From Burkholderiales bacterium (GTDB lineage Bacteria; Pseudomonadota; Gammaproteobacteria; Burkholderiales; JAEUOS01), in contig JAEUOR010000053.1 in the NCBI GenBank assembly GCA_016790635.1, forward strand, positions 1 to 64,000: a DNA stretch of 64,000 nt. Direction: 5' to 3'. Position numbers and translations under genes: made by a program. The number at the start of each line of letters is the position of its first letter. The stretch's first letter is position 1. Below the pieces are notes generated by a model. The model saw only the letters and a program-made list of their open reading frames with translations. It made no database searches and was not told the DNA's origin. Of the stretch, positions 8,404 to 17,386 are shown in pieces.

Positions 8404-9471
8404 TCAAGGCTCGTGGTACGCGCGGCTCTGTTCGTGCACCGCCTCGACCAGGACCGCCGCGCTCTCCGGAGGCGTGAACTGCGAAATTCCATGGCCCAGG
8501 TTGAAGACGTGACCGCTGCCCCGGCCGTAGGCGGCCAGGATGCGCCCAACCTCGGCCCTGATCGCCGCGGGGCTCGCGAAAAGCATCGCCGGGTCGAGGT
8601 TGCCCTGCAATGCGACGCGCTCACCGACGCGCGCACGGGCCAGGCCAATGTCGATGGTCCAGTCCAGCCCCACCGCATCGCAGCCGCAGGCGGCGATGTC
8701 CTCCAGCCACAATCCGCCCCCCTTGGTGAAGACGATCACCGGGACGCGGCGGCCCTCGGACTCCCGCTTGAGGCCATCCACCACCTGCGCCATGTAATCG
8801 AGCGAGAAAGCGCGGTAGCCGGTGGACGACAAGGCCCCGCCCCAGGTATCGAAGATCATGAGCGCCTGCGCGCCGGCTTCCACCTGCGCGTTGAGATACG
8901 CGGTGACAGCGCGTGCATTGACCTCGAGGATGCGGTGCATCAGGTCAGGGCGCGAATACGCCATCGCCTTGACCCTGCGATGGTCGTCGCTGCCGCCACC
9001 TTCGACCATGTAGCAGGCAAGCGTCCAGGGGCTGCCGGAAAAGCCGATCAGCGGCACACGCCCTGCCAGCGCGCTCCGGATCTGCCGCACCGCGTCGGTG
9101 ACGTACGCAAGCGAGGCCATGTCCGGCACGGCCAGTCGGGCGACCGCGGCCTCGTCACGCACGGTGCGCTCGAATTTCGGCCCTTCGCCCTCGGCGAAGT
9201 AAAGCCCCAGGCCCATCGCGTCGGGCACGGTCAGGATGTCGGAAAAAAGGATCGCCGCGTCGAGTGGAAAGCGCTCCAGTGGCTGCAGCGTGACTTCGGT
9301 AGCGAAGTCAGGGTTCTTGGCCAGCCCAAGGAACGAACCGGCGCGCTTGCGTGTCGCGTTGTACTCGGGAAGATAACGCCCTGCCTGGCGCATCAGCCAG
9401 ATCGGTGTGACATCGACCGGCTCGCGCATGAGCGCCCGCAGCAATCGATCGTTGTCGAGCGGGGCGGTCAT
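8404..9471 (-). CDS. hemE: Uroporphyrinogen decarboxylase
   Basis: 355 aa, the usual length. The N-terminal signature [19 protein letters not shown] carries the substrate-carboxylate-binding Arg residues. Other family blocks are [36 protein letters not shown] and [11 protein letters not shown]. The enzyme removes four acetate carboxyls from uroporphyrinogen III to form coproporphyrinogen III in haem synthesis. The start lies 3 bp after the stop of the 6-phosphogluconate dehydrogenase gene, so the two are very likely co-transcribed. Confidence 0.97.
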   Translation of the reverse strand: MTAPLDNDRLLRALMREPVDVTPIWLMRQAGRYLPEYNATRKRAGSFLGLAKNPDFATEVTLQPLERFPLDAAILFSDILTVPDAMGLGLYFAEGEGPKFERTVRDEAAVARLAVPDMASLAYVTDAVRQIRSALAGRVPLIGFSGSPWTLACYMVEGGGSDDHRRVKAMAYSRPDLMHRILEVNARAVTAYLNAQVEAGAQALMIFDTWGGALSSTGYRAFSLDYMAQVVDGLKRESEGRRVPVIVFTKGGGLWLEDIAACGCDAVGLDWTIDIGLARARVGERVALQGNLDPAMLFASPAAIRAEVGRILAAYGRGSGHVFNLGHGISQFTPPESAAVLVEAVHEQSRAYHEP

Positions 9472-9474
9472 GCT

Positions 9475-10386
9475 TCAGCCCGGCTTGACCGCGTGGCCGC
9501 CGAAGCCCTGGCGCATCTTCGCCAACAGGCGCGCCGCGGTGTCGTTGTGTCCCTGCGAGGCGAAGCGCATCATCAAGGCCAGGCTCATGACCGGCGCCGG
9601 CACGCCCAGCTCGACGGCTTCCTGCGCGGTCCAGCGCCCCTCGCCGGAGTCCGCCACCTGCGGCGCGATCGCGGCCAATCCCTGCGGGTCCTTGAGCGCT
9701 TCGGCAGTCAGGTCGAGGAGCCAGGAGCGCACCACCGAGCCGTGCCGCCATAACTCGCCGACCGCGGCCAGGTCGAGCTTGAAATCCTCCTTGGCTTCCA
9801 TCAACGCGAAGCCCTCGGCCAGCGCCTGCATCATGCCGTACTCGATGCCGTTGTGGACCATCTTGACGAAGTGCCCAGCGCCGGCGGGCCCGGCGTGCAG
9901 CCAGCCCGTGTCCGGCGCAGGCGCGAGCAGGCGCAGGTAAGGCTTGAGGCGCGCGACCGCGTCTTCGCTGCCGCCGACCATGAGGCAATAGCCGTTGGCC
10001 AGCCCGTGCACCCCGCCCGAGACGCCGGCATCGACGAACAAGAGGCCGTTGCGCTTGAGGGTAGCGGCGCGACGCACCGAGTCCTTGTATTGGCTGTTCG
10101 CGCCATCGACGATCAAGTCCCCCTCGGACAGCAGACCCTGCACCTGCGAGATCGCCGCCTCCGTGGCGGCGCCGGCCGGCAGCATGAGCCAGACCACGCG
10201 CGGCGCCTGCATCGCGGCGATCAGGTCGTTCAGGCTGGCAGCGAAGATGCCGCCGGTCTCGTCGGCCAGCGCGCGCGCAGTGGCGGCATCGCGATCGAAG
10301 AGCGCGGCACGCACTCCGCCACGCGCCAGGCGCCGCGCCATGTTGGCGCCCATCTTGCCCAGGCCGATCAAGGCGAACGAGGTCAT
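9475..10386 (-). CDS. gnd: 6-phosphogluconate dehydrogenase (decarboxylating), short type
   Basis: 303 aa from ATG at 10386. The much longer open frame upstream is antisense to the neighbouring gene and is ignored. A Rossmann motif is in FALIGLGKMGANMARRL. Substrate-binding DAGVSGGVHGLANGYCLMVG and the catalytic block GHFVKMVHNGIEYGMMQAL (catalytic Lys and Asn) are specific for 6PGDH rather than hydroxyisobutyrate dehydrogenases. The 300-residue form is the short bacterial type, often NAD-dependent. It would convert 6-phosphogluconate to ribulose 5-phosphate plus CO2. It leads a two-gene unit with hemE. Confidence 0.88.
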   Translation of the reverse strand: MTSFALIGLGKMGANMARRLARGGVRAALFDRDAATARALADETGGIFAASLNDLIAAMQAPRVVWLMLPAGAATEAAISQVQGLLSEGDLIVDGANSQYKDSVRRAATLKRNGLLFVDAGVSGGVHGLANGYCLMVGGSEDAVARLKPYLRLLAPAPDTGWLHAGPAGAGHFVKMVHNGIEYGMMQALAEGFALMEAKEDFKLDLAAVGELWRHGSVVRSWLLDLTAEALKDPQGLAAIAPQVADSGEGRWTAQEAVELGVPAPVMSLALMMRFASQGHNDTAARLLAKMRQGFGGHAVKPG

Positions 10387-10467
10387 GAAAAAGCGGCCGG
10401 CGATAGACTCGCGGCCGCAAGCAAGGAGAGCGACTATTCTAGCGCGCACCATTGACCATAAATCATC

Positions 10468-11367
10468 ATGAAACCTGTCATCGGATTGATCGGCCCCGGC
10501 GCCATGGGCTTGGGGATAACGCGCGCGCTGCTGCGTGGCGGATTTGACGTGTTGGTGCGCGACATCGACCCCGCGCGCGACGCGCTGGCGCGCGCGGCCG
10601 GCGCGCAGGTGCACAACTCGCCCGCCGCCATCGCCGCACGGGCCGACATCGTGATCTCGGTGGTCGTCGATGCCGCGCAGACCGACGACATCTGCTTCGG
10701 CCAGCATGGTCTGGCCGGCGCGCTGGCGCCAGGCGGCATCGTCGTCTTGTGCTCGACGGTCGGCCCGGCCTACGCCCGCGACTTGAGCGCACGCCTGGCC
10801 GCGCGCGACCTGACCCTCATCGACGCGCCGATTTCCGGCGGACCGGCGCGTGCCGAGGCCGGCACCATGAGCATGATGATATCGGGGCCGGCTGCGGCCC
10901 TGGCCCGTTGCGAAGCGGCGTTTCGCGCCATGAGCGACAAGCGATTTGTCATCAGCGAAGCAGCCGGCGACGGCTCGACCATGAAGCTGGTCAACAACCT
11001 GCTGGCGGCGGTGAACCTGGTGGCCGGTGCCGAGGCCTTCGCGCTGGCCCGGCGCGCCGGACTCGACCTGGCCAAGGTGCACGAGGTGGTCATGGCTTCC
11101 AGCGGCGGCAGCTGGATGATCGGCGATCGCCTGAAGCGCGTGATCAACGACGATCACACCGTCACCGCGGCCATGCCGATCCTCACCAAGGACGTGCGCC
11201 TGGCCGTCGAGATGGCCCATCAGCTTGACGCACGTGCCGCTCTGGGCGCGCTGGCCCATGCCACCCTCCAGGCCGGTGTCGACATGGGACTGGCTGACGA
11301 AGATGACGCGTGGGTGATTCGAACCTACCTCACGTCCGCCGCGAACCCGCCGGCTGGCAAGCACTGA
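10468..11367 (+). CDS. Beta-hydroxyacid dehydrogenase (3-hydroxyisobutyrate dehydrogenase / tartronate semialdehyde reductase family)
   Basis: 299 aa. The N-terminal Rossmann fold is IGLIGPGAMGLGITRALLRG (Gly-Pro-Gly at the dinucleotide loop). Substrate-binding IDAPISGGPARAEAGTMSMM and the catalytic KLVNNLLAAVNL with its Lys and Asn are family signatures. It would reversibly oxidise a short beta-hydroxyacid. The two closest functional options are 2-hydroxy-3-oxopropionate reductase and 3-hydroxyisobutyrate dehydrogenase, and I cannot choose between them. It is divergent from gnd with an 81-bp shared gap, and convergent with the Crp/Fnr gene with only 12 bp between stop codons and no visible terminator. 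Confidence 0.88.
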   Translation: MKPVIGLIGPGAMGLGITRALLRGGFDVLVRDIDPARDALARAAGAQVHNSPAAIAARADIVISVVVDAAQTDDICFGQHGLAGALAPGGIVVLCSTVGPAYARDLSARLAARDLTLIDAPISGGPARAEAGTMSMMISGPAAALARCEAAFRAMSDKRFVISEAAGDGSTMKLVNNLLAAVNLVAGAEAFALARRAGLDLAKVHEVVMASSGGSWMIGDRLKRVINDDHTVTAAMPILTKDVRLAVEMAHQLDARAALGALAHATLQAGVDMGLADEDDAWVIRTYLTSAANPPAGKH

Positions 11368-11379
11368 GCCGCCGCGGCG

Positions 11380-12096
11380 TCAGCCCAGGCGCCGCACGTC
11401 TGCGACGATGCGCGCGAGCTTGTCCACATCCGGCACCGCGAGCCCGTGGTGCCCGTGGCGCTCGATGAGGCCCTCCTTGACCATGGACGAGATTTCGCGC
11501 GTAACCTGCTCGCGGTAGGTGCTGACCTGGGCGGCGATCTCGGCGTGGGTAGGCGCCGGATCAATGAGCGCGCGGTTGGCCGTTACACCCGCCTCGCGCG
11601 CCAGGCGCAGGAGTTCAGCGTGGACGCGATTGGCCACGCCCAGAGCGCTGACCTCGAAGACGCGGTCGGACAGTTCGCGCACCATGCGCACCAGGGATTT
11701 CTGCAACCAGCGCGCGGCGGGCGCGGACTCGCGCAGGAGGCGATGAAAGAGGTCCGGCCCCATGGTTGCGACCAGGCATTCCTCGATCGCGACCACATCT
11801 GCGCTGCGGCCCGCGTCGTCGATTGAGGCCAGCACACCGACGGCGCTGCCGGCGCCCAGGTCACGATAGGTGATGTGGCGCCCGGAGGCGGCGGAGACCG
11901 CCACGCGCACACGCCCGGCCACGATCAGGTGCACGTCGCGGCTGTCGACTGCGCGTTCGATGATGTGCCCTCCGGCGGGCACCCGTTTCCAGGCGAGTTC
12001 GCGCGCCAATACCTCGAGCCGATCCGGATCCAGGCCCACGAGCATTTCGACGCCGCGCAGACCGACGATCGAAGGTTGCACCATCCCCGTTGCCAT
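11380..12096 (-). CDS. Crp/Fnr family transcriptional regulator
   Basis: 238 aa. A cyclic-nucleotide-binding beta-roll occupies about residues 15-125 (PAGGHIIERAVDSRDVHLIV, then GAGSAVGVLASIDDAGRSAD). The dimer helix follows, and a winged helix-turn-helix contains PTHAEIAAQVSTYREQVTRE. The N-terminus has no cluster of four cysteines, so it is not an FNR-type Fe-S sensor. The roll lacks the exact Gly-Glu and Arg-Ser/Thr pattern of cAMP binders, so its ligand is uncertain. A CRP-type palindrome lies 14-29 bases before the start codon and suggests autoregulation. Confidence 0.9.
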   Translation of the reverse strand: MATGMVQPSIVGLRGVEMLVGLDPDRLEVLARELAWKRVPAGGHIIERAVDSRDVHLIVAGRVRVAVSAASGRHITYRDLGAGSAVGVLASIDDAGRSADVVAIEECLVATMGPDLFHRLLRESAPAARWLQKSLVRMVRELSDRVFEVSALGVANRVHAELLRLAREAGVTANRALIDPAPTHAEIAAQVSTYREQVTREISSMVKEGLIERHGHHGLAVPDVDKLARIVADVRRLG

Positions 12097-12109
12097 TGCC
12101 CCGCCTTCG

Positions 12110-12125
12110 CGTGACCTGCGTCACG
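12110..12125. promoter_or_regulatory. CRP-type operator upstream of the Crp/Fnr gene
   Basis: CGTGACCTGCGTCACG is a perfect inverted repeat with the GTGA-N6-TCAC core of CRP-family binding sites. It sits immediately upstream of the regulator start at 12096, in the gap shared with a small secreted-peptide gene on the other strand, where it could control both. Confidence 0.6.
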
Positions 12126-12275
12126 TTTTTTGTCCCGACGCCGGACTTTATCGCCAAAGCGCGCCAAAGGCGTGCGAAAGCGCACTGCGGACCCGGTTTG
12201 CCCCCTGTCACATCGGCGCTGGAGGCCCGATCATGCGATCACTGCAACGCATTCACGCTTCGAGGGGAGCATGCC

Positions 12276-12446
12276 ATGAAAGCACTCAAATCCCTGAAAG
12301 TCATCTTCGTAGGCCTGGCGATCGCCGCGGGAGCGGCCCTGGCCGCTGCAACCATGATCCCGGTCGCCGACAGCGCGCCCGACCTGACCAGCGACCCGAT
12401 CCTCCATCACGCTGCCGACGCCTCGTACCGCCAACTGGGCGTCTGA
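12276..12446 (+). CDS. Small secreted or membrane peptide of unknown function (56 aa)
   Basis: The ATG at 12276 is preceded by AGGGGAGC. The product starts MKALKSLKVIFVGLAIAAGA, a good signal peptide or single membrane helix, followed by about 30 polar residues ending ADASYRQLGV. I recognise no family. The start is chosen over a longer frame from 12090 because that extension overlaps the Crp/Fnr promoter and lacks a ribosome site. It is divergent from the Crp/Fnr gene and may share its control region. Coding status is likely because of the good ribosome site and hydrophobic N-terminus, but the short length limits confidence. Confidence 0.55.
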   Translation: MKALKSLKVIFVGLAIAAGAALAAATMIPVADSAPDLTSDPILHHAADASYRQLGV

Positions 12447-12457
12447 GGCCGGCTGCG

Positions 12458-13459
12458 TCATTCCGGCGCCACGTTGGCGTCCTTGAGCACCTTGCCCCAT
12501 TTCGGTATCTCGCTGCGGATGACCTCGGCCAGTTCCTCCGGGGTGCCACCCGCGAATTCCACACCCTGTGGCGCGAAGCGCTCGCGCAACCCGGGCATCC
12601 GGGTGGCACGGCTCAACTCCTGCGACAGGCGCAGGATCGCCTCGCGCGGCGTGCCAGCCGGTGCCGCCAAGGCAAACCAGATGATGGCTTCGTAGCCGGG
12701 CAGCGCGCCGGCTTCGGCCACGGTCGGCAACTCGGGGGCGGAGGCGGAGCGTGTCCGGCTGGTCACCGCCAGGGCGCGCAGCTTGCCGGCCCGCACCTGC
12801 GGCAGCGCCGAGACACCGGCGTCGAACATCAGGCTGACCTGTCCGCCGATCAGATCGGTCAGTGCCGGCGCGCTGCCCTTGTAGGGCACGTGCACCATGT
12901 CCAGCCCGGCCATCGAGCGAAACAGCTCGCCGGCCAGGTGAATCGAGCCGCCCTGGCCGATCGAGGCGAAGCTCAGGCGCCCGGGCTGCGCGCGCGCAAG
13001 CTGGATCAGTTCGCGTACCGAGGTCGCTGCAATCGCGGGGTTGACGACCAGATAGAGCGGCGAATAGAACGCCATGCCGACCGGTGCGAAGTCCTTCTGC
13101 GGGTCGTAGTTGAGCTTTTTCTGAGAATTGACATTGATCGCCAGGCTGGTGACGCTGCCCAGGAACAGGGTGTGCCCGTCCGCAGGCGCCCGGGCGACCA
13201 GTTCCGCGCCGATCATCTGGCTGGCCCCGGGCTTGTTGTCGATGACGAAGGGCTGCCCGAGCGCCTCGCCCATGCTCTGTGTCAGGGTCCGCGTGACGGT
13301 GTCGCCGATGCCACCGGGCGGGTAGGGCACCACCACGCGCACCGACCGTGCCGGGAATGCCTGCGCAAATGCCCCTGCCGCCGCCAGTGCGAGCGTCAAT
13401 CCCATGCAAGCGCATGCGACATCGCGCGCCATCCGCCTCGCGAGCATTCCTCTATTCAT
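12458..13459 (-). CDS. Tripartite tricarboxylate-type (Bug/TctC) periplasmic binding protein
   Basis: 333 aa with an N-terminal signal segment (about residues 10-32, ending GAFAQ). The mature protein begins FPARSVRVVVPYPPGGIGD, the ligand-carboxylate loop of the Bug family. GQPFVIDNKPGASQMIGAE and HVPYKGSAPALTDLIGGQV are two more family hallmarks. Such proteins bind carboxylates, aromatic acids or amides. No TctA/TctB membrane partners are nearby, which is usual for orphan Bug proteins. Its ATG overlaps the stop of the Rieske oxygenase gene (ATGA), so it is translationally coupled and probably binds that enzyme's substrate or a related aromatic acid. Confidence 0.93.
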   Translation of the reverse strand: MNRGMLARRMARDVACACMGLTLALAAAGAFAQAFPARSVRVVVPYPPGGIGDTVTRTLTQSMGEALGQPFVIDNKPGASQMIGAELVARAPADGHTLFLGSVTSLAINVNSQKKLNYDPQKDFAPVGMAFYSPLYLVVNPAIAATSVRELIQLARAQPGRLSFASIGQGGSIHLAGELFRSMAGLDMVHVPYKGSAPALTDLIGGQVSLMFDAGVSALPQVRAGKLRALAVTSRTRSASAPELPTVAEAGALPGYEAIIWFALAAPAGTPREAILRLSQELSRATRMPGLRERFAPQGVEFAGGTPEELAEVIRSEIPKWGKVLKDANVAPE

Positions 13460-14772
13460 CGCTTCTCCTCTTTCCCTTCATCTCGTGGCGCGCGCCCGAT
13501 CAAGTCCCCGAACCGTTCGTGCATGACCGCGGGGAGCGCGCGGTCTCGGTGCGCAATCCAGCTGCCGGAGCGCAGGCGGTAGGCTGCGCCGTCCCGCGCG
13601 ACTGCTGGCGGCGTGCCCGACGCCAGCGCCTTGGCCGCTTCCAGAACGACGCGCCGAAAGCGCACCACCGCGGCATCGGTCGCGGTCAGGTGTTCGCGCG
13701 TGCGATCGGCGATCAGGCCCTGGCTGTCCTGCACCATGGCGTCCTGCTCGGAGACGCCGCGTACCCCGGTATACGATTCGTTGCGCTGTGCGACGCGGTC
13801 GATGAGATAGTCGTTTTCGCGCCGCCGCAGGGGCACGTAGGCCGCGTCGGTCTCGGCGATGACGCCGTGGCCGCGCGCGAGCTTTTCGCGTTCGGCCTCG
13901 GTCAGTGCCCGCGCCGGATTCCACACGTAGGTATAGATCCAGCACTCGGTGTCCGAGATCGGTACCCAGGTCTGGCCCTGATGGTTCTCGCCGGGCAGGG
14001 CGTTGGGAGCCAGGCTATGGTTGGGCAGGAGGTACTGGCTGATGCGCCAGTACAGTTCTTCCCCGTCGGCGCGCCGCGCGGCACCTGCAACGAACCCGGC
14101 CGCATGCTCGACAAAGGAGAACTGCGGCATTGGGTCGTCGCGCATCCAGGTGAGGCGCCGCGCGTCGGCATTGGCATCCGGATGTACCGCCTGCGCGACT
14201 CGCGGCGCCGGCATGTGCAGGAACGAAAAATGGGCGGTGTCCAGCGCCCCTTCGATCGACTGCGCCCAGTTGCACTGTTGCAGCTTCTTGGAGACGAAGC
14301 GATGCGCGGGCGGCACGAGGCCGGCTTCCAGTTCCGGCATCGCGGGCAGCGATTCGCGCGGGCCCAAGTAGGCCCACACCATGCCAGCAAATTCGCGCGT
14401 CGGGTACGCGGTGATCGCGGTGCGGCCGTGATAGGCGGCGCCCTGCGGCACATTGGGCATCTCCACCGCGCGCCCTTCGAGGTCGAACTTCCAGCCGTGA
14501 TAGATGCAACGAATGCCGTCGGCTTCGTTGCGCCCGAAAAAGAGGTTTGCGCCGCGATGCGCACAATGCGGCTCGACCAAGCCGACGCGCCCGTCGCTGG
14601 CACGAAACGCGATCAGGTCTTCGGACAGTACGCGCACACGCAGCGGCGGCCCGTCGGCTTCGGGAAGCTCGGCCGACAGGGCCACCGGCATCCAGAAGCG
14701 GCGAAACAGCGCGCCCATCGCGGTATCGCGCCCGGTCTGGGTCAGGCAATCGTTGTCGGCAGCACTCAGCAT
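13456..14772 (-). CDS. Rieske non-haem iron aromatic ring-hydroxylating oxygenase
   Basis: 438 aa from ATG at 14772 (preceded by GAGGA), beginning MLSAADNDCLTQTG, the common N-terminus of phthalate/phenoxybenzoate-type oxygenases. The Rieske [2Fe-2S] site is CAHRG followed 16 residues later by CIYHGWKF. The mononuclear iron site is in EGALDTAHFSFLH. The enzyme would hydroxylate or O-demethylate an aromatic carboxylate using electrons from a separate reductase. No reductase gene is seen nearby. It overlaps the downstream TctC gene by 4 bp. An upstream in-frame ATG at 14826 is possible but adds residues not seen in relatives. Confidence 0.92.
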   Translation of the reverse strand: MLSAADNDCLTQTGRDTAMGALFRRFWMPVALSAELPEADGPPLRVRVLSEDLIAFRASDGRVGLVEPHCAHRGANLFFGRNEADGIRCIYHGWKFDLEGRAVEMPNVPQGAAYHGRTAITAYPTREFAGMVWAYLGPRESLPAMPELEAGLVPPAHRFVSKKLQQCNWAQSIEGALDTAHFSFLHMPAPRVAQAVHPDANADARRLTWMRDDPMPQFSFVEHAAGFVAGAARRADGEELYWRISQYLLPNHSLAPNALPGENHQGQTWVPISDTECWIYTYVWNPARALTEAEREKLARGHGVIAETDAAYVPLRRRENDYLIDRVAQRNESYTGVRGVSEQDAMVQDSQGLIADRTREHLTATDAAVVRFRRVVLEAAKALASGTPPAVARDGAAYRLRSGSWIAHRDRALPAVMHERFGDLIGRAPRDEGKEEKR

Positions 14773-14890
14773 CAGTTCCTCGCGGGTCCGGATGATCGCA
14801 CGATCGCCCCGCGCCTGCCGTAACATGGCGCCCGCCCGGCCACGCCCACGCAGCGCACGGCCATGAACCCGCAAAAAGGAAAACATCCCG

Positions 14891-15871
14891 ATGAAAGCCG
14901 TCCTCTGCAAGCAGTTCGGCCCGCCCGACACCCTGGTGCTCGAAGACATCGCCTCGCCCGTCGCGGCCAAGGGCGAAGTCGTGATCGACATCAAGGCCGC
15001 CAGCGTCAACTTTCCCGACGTGCTGATCATCGAGAACAAGTACCAGTTCAAGCCGCCCCTGCCCTTTGCGCCCGGCAGCGAAGTCGCCGGGGTCATCAAG
15101 GAGGTGGGCGAGGGCGTCGTGCACCTGAAACCCGGCATGCCGGTGGTGGCCCTCCTCGGGCACGGCGCCTTTGCCGAGGAAGTGGCGGTCGGCGCCGACA
15201 AGGTCGTGCCTCTGCCCGCGGGCGTGGACATGGCGATCGCCGCCGCGATGGGGCTCACCTACGCGACCTCGCATCATGCACTGATCGACCGCGGGCAACT
15301 CAAGGCCGGCGAGACCCTGCTGGTGCTGGGCGCGGCCGGCGGCGTCGGCATCGCGGCCATCGAGATCGCCAAGATCATTGGCGCGCGCGTCATCGCGGCG
15401 GCATCCTCCGCGGAAAAACTCGCGGTGTGCAAGGCGCATGGTGCGGATGAGCTGATCAACTACGCCAGCGAAGACATGCGCGAACGCCTGAAGGTGCTGA
15501 CCGGCGGCAAGGGCGTGGACGTGATCTACGACCCGGTGGGCGGGGGATACAGCGAGCCGGCGTTGCGCAGCATCGCCTGGCGCGGTCGTTTCCTGGTGGT
15601 GGGTTTCGCCAATGGCGAGATTCCCAAGATCCCGCTCAACCTGACGCTCCTGAAGGGCTGCGCGATCGTCGGCGTGTTCTGGGGCGACTTCGCGCGCCGC
15701 GAACCCAAGCCCAACTACGAGATGATGAAGGAACTCTTCACCTGGCTGGGCGAGGGCCGCATCAAGCCGCACATCTCGGCGCGCTACCCCTTGGCCAAGA
15801 CCGCCGCGGCATTGAACGCGATGGCGGCGCGCCAGGTCACGGGCAAGGTGGTCATCCTGCCGGAGGCGTAA
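14891..15871 (+). CDS. NADPH:quinone oxidoreductase-like medium-chain dehydrogenase
   Basis: 326 aa, preceded by AAAGGA. The start MKAVLCKQFGPPDTLVLEDI and the nucleotide-binding LVLGAAGGVGIAAIEIAKII are typical of the zinc-independent quinone oxidoreductase branch. DVIYDPVGGGYSEPALRSIA and ending PLAKTAAALNAMAARQVTGK complete the pattern. No zinc-ligand cysteine set is visible. It would reduce quinones or enoyl compounds with NAD(P)H. It is divergent from the Rieske oxygenase across a 118-bp gap; a link to aromatic breakdown is plausible but not shown. Confidence 0.9.
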   Translation: MKAVLCKQFGPPDTLVLEDIASPVAAKGEVVIDIKAASVNFPDVLIIENKYQFKPPLPFAPGSEVAGVIKEVGEGVVHLKPGMPVVALLGHGAFAEEVAVGADKVVPLPAGVDMAIAAAMGLTYATSHHALIDRGQLKAGETLLVLGAAGGVGIAAIEIAKIIGARVIAAASSAEKLAVCKAHGADELINYASEDMRERLKVLTGGKGVDVIYDPVGGGYSEPALRSIAWRGRFLVVGFANGEIPKIPLNLTLLKGCAIVGVFWGDFARREPKPNYEMMKELFTWLGEGRIKPHISARYPLAKTAAALNAMAARQVTGKVVILPEA

Positions 15872-15914
15872 AGGCTCACTCCAAATGAGGACAGCCTGCG
15901 GCGTCGGGCGGTCG

Positions 15915-15944
15915 TTGACACCTAATGTCCTATATTGTTATAAC
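15915..15944 (+). promoter_or_regulatory. Sigma-70-type promoter of the sugar ABC operon with palindrome at -10
   Basis: TTGACA (15915-15920), an 18-base spacer and TATAAC (15939-15944), about 45 bases before the binding-protein ATG. The -10 box lies inside a perfect 8-bp palindrome GTTATAAC (15937-15944), a possible operator for the GntR/HutC-type regulator encoded in the same operon. Confidence 0.65.
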
Positions 15945-15988
15945 GCATCCAGAAAACGGGCTTTTCGGACCATCGGAGGAGAGCAGGC

Positions 15989-17386
15989 ATGAGCAAGAAG
16001 ACTTCAGACAAGGTATCGAAAACTCGCCGCACGGTCCTGGCAGGTGGGGCGGCGATGCTGGGCGCGCCGTGGGTGGCGCGCTTCGCGAACGCGCAGACGG
16101 CGGCGGACATCGGACCATACCAGGCCGCGAAGATCAACTGGCGGCAGGCGGAGGGCGAGAAGCTCACGGTGGCGGTGATCCCGGCGGGATACTTCGATGC
16201 GCTGATCAACGAGGTGCCCACGTTCCAGGCGCTCACCGGGGTCGAAGTCCGGTTCGAGAAGGTGCCGCCCGGCCAGATCCGGCAGAAGGCGATCCTCGAC
16301 CTGAGTTCCAAGACCGGGACGTACGCGACGCACGCGGCAGATCCGATGTACTACGACCTCTACGCGTCCAACAAGTGGTGCGACCCGATCGACGGGATGC
16401 TGGGCGATGCCAGGCTGACCGACGCGGCCTGGTTCCGCAATGAAGACATCATCCCGGCCTGGCGCGGGGCGAACTCCGTGGCGGGCAAGCCGTACGGCGT
16501 GCCGTTCGACGGCGAAACGACGGTGCAGATCTACCGCAAGGACCTGTACGCGGCAAAGGGCCTCAAGCCGGCAGAGACGCTGGACGACCTGGTGAAGAAT
16601 TGCGCGGCGATTCACGACCCGAACAACCGGGTGTGGGGCGGCGCGATGCGCGGCTTCGCGGGCGCGGGCCAGAACATGTACATCTATCCGTCGATCTTCC
16701 GCGCCTTCGGCGGCGATTGGTTCAAGAGCGGCCAGTTGGTGCTGAACAGCCCGGAAGGCGTGGCAGCGCTCGAGTGGTACGTGAACCTGCTCACCAGGTA
16801 CTCGCCGCCTGCGGTGCGCAACTGGAACTGGCCTGACCTGGCGGACGCGTTCTCGCAGGGCACGCTGGGCCTGTACGTGGACGCCAACACCTCGGCTTCG
16901 GTGCTGAACAATACGGAGAAGTCGAAGGTCATTGGCATGATCGGCTACGCCCGCTGGCCCAGGGGCCCGTCGGGCAAGCGCGTGACGTCGATCTGGAACT
17001 GGGGCTTCCCGGTGAACGCGGCGCTGTCGGAGAAGGCGAAACGCGCGACCTGGCTCTTCATCACCTGGGCCACCTCGGCGGAGACACAGGCGCGTACCTC
17101 GTTCCGATCCAAGGGCATCAAGCGCCTTGGCATCAACCGCCTGCCGCAGCTCAGGTCGCCGGAGTTCGCCGCAATGGTGAAGGACTACGGCGACAACTAC
17201 CTGCAGGCGACCACCGATTCCATGGCGAACGACGCCGACGTGCAATGGCGGCCGAGGATGCCGCAGTGGCCGGCGGTAGGCGAGACCATGGCGACCGCGA
17301 TCCAGGCGGCGCTGGCCGGGCAGAAGAAGCCCAAGGAAGCGCTGGACGAGGCGCAGGGGCGCGTTGCGCAGATCCTGAAAGGGTAG
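15989..17386 (+). CDS. Extracellular solute-binding protein, family 1 (sugar/polyol ABC), likely Tat-exported
   Basis: 465 aa. The N-terminus has a twin-arginine motif (TRRTVLAGGAAMLGAPWVAR) and ends ANAQT, a good cleavage site, so export may use the Tat system in folded form. The body resembles MalE/UgpB-type binding proteins, for example VPTFQALTGVEVRFEKVPPG, PYGVPFDGETTVQIYRKDLY and the late WLFITWATSAETQ segment. The stop codon is followed directly by the ATG of the first permease, so the operon starts here. The ligand is unknown; sugar, polyol or glycerophosphodiester are the usual ones for this branch. Confidence 0.92.
   Translation: MSKKTSDKVSKTRRTVLAGGAAMLGAPWVARFANAQTAADIGPYQAAKINWRQAEGEKLTVAVIPAGYFDALINEVPTFQALTGVEVRFEKVPPGQIRQKAILDLSSKTGTYATHAADPMYYDLYASNKWCDPIDGMLGDARLTDAAWFRNEDIIPAWRGANSVAGKPYGVPFDGETTVQIYRKDLYAAKGLKPAETLDDLVKNCAAIHDPNNRVWGGAMRGFAGAGQNMYIYPSIFRAFGGDWFKSGQLVLNSPEGVAALEWYVNLLTRYSPPAVRNWNWPDLADAFSQGTLGLYVDANTSASVLNNTEKSKVIGMIGYARWPRGPSGKRVTSIWNWGFPVNAALSEKAKRATWLFITWATSAETQARTSFRSKGIKRLGINRLPQLRSPEFAAMVKDYGDNYLQATTDSMANDADVQWRPRMPQWPAVGETMATAIQAALAGQKKPKEALDEAQGRVAQILKG

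Noticed and set aside
11368..11379. Missing terminator between convergent dehydrogenase and Crp genes
   Set aside because: Looked for a hairpin in and around the 12-bp gap; none is convincing, but such gaps are common, so it is not reported as unusual.
14773..15258. Long N-terminal extension of the Rieske oxygenase frame
   Set aside because: Extra residues overlap the divergent quinone oxidoreductase and do not match the family; a good ribosome site lies before 14772.
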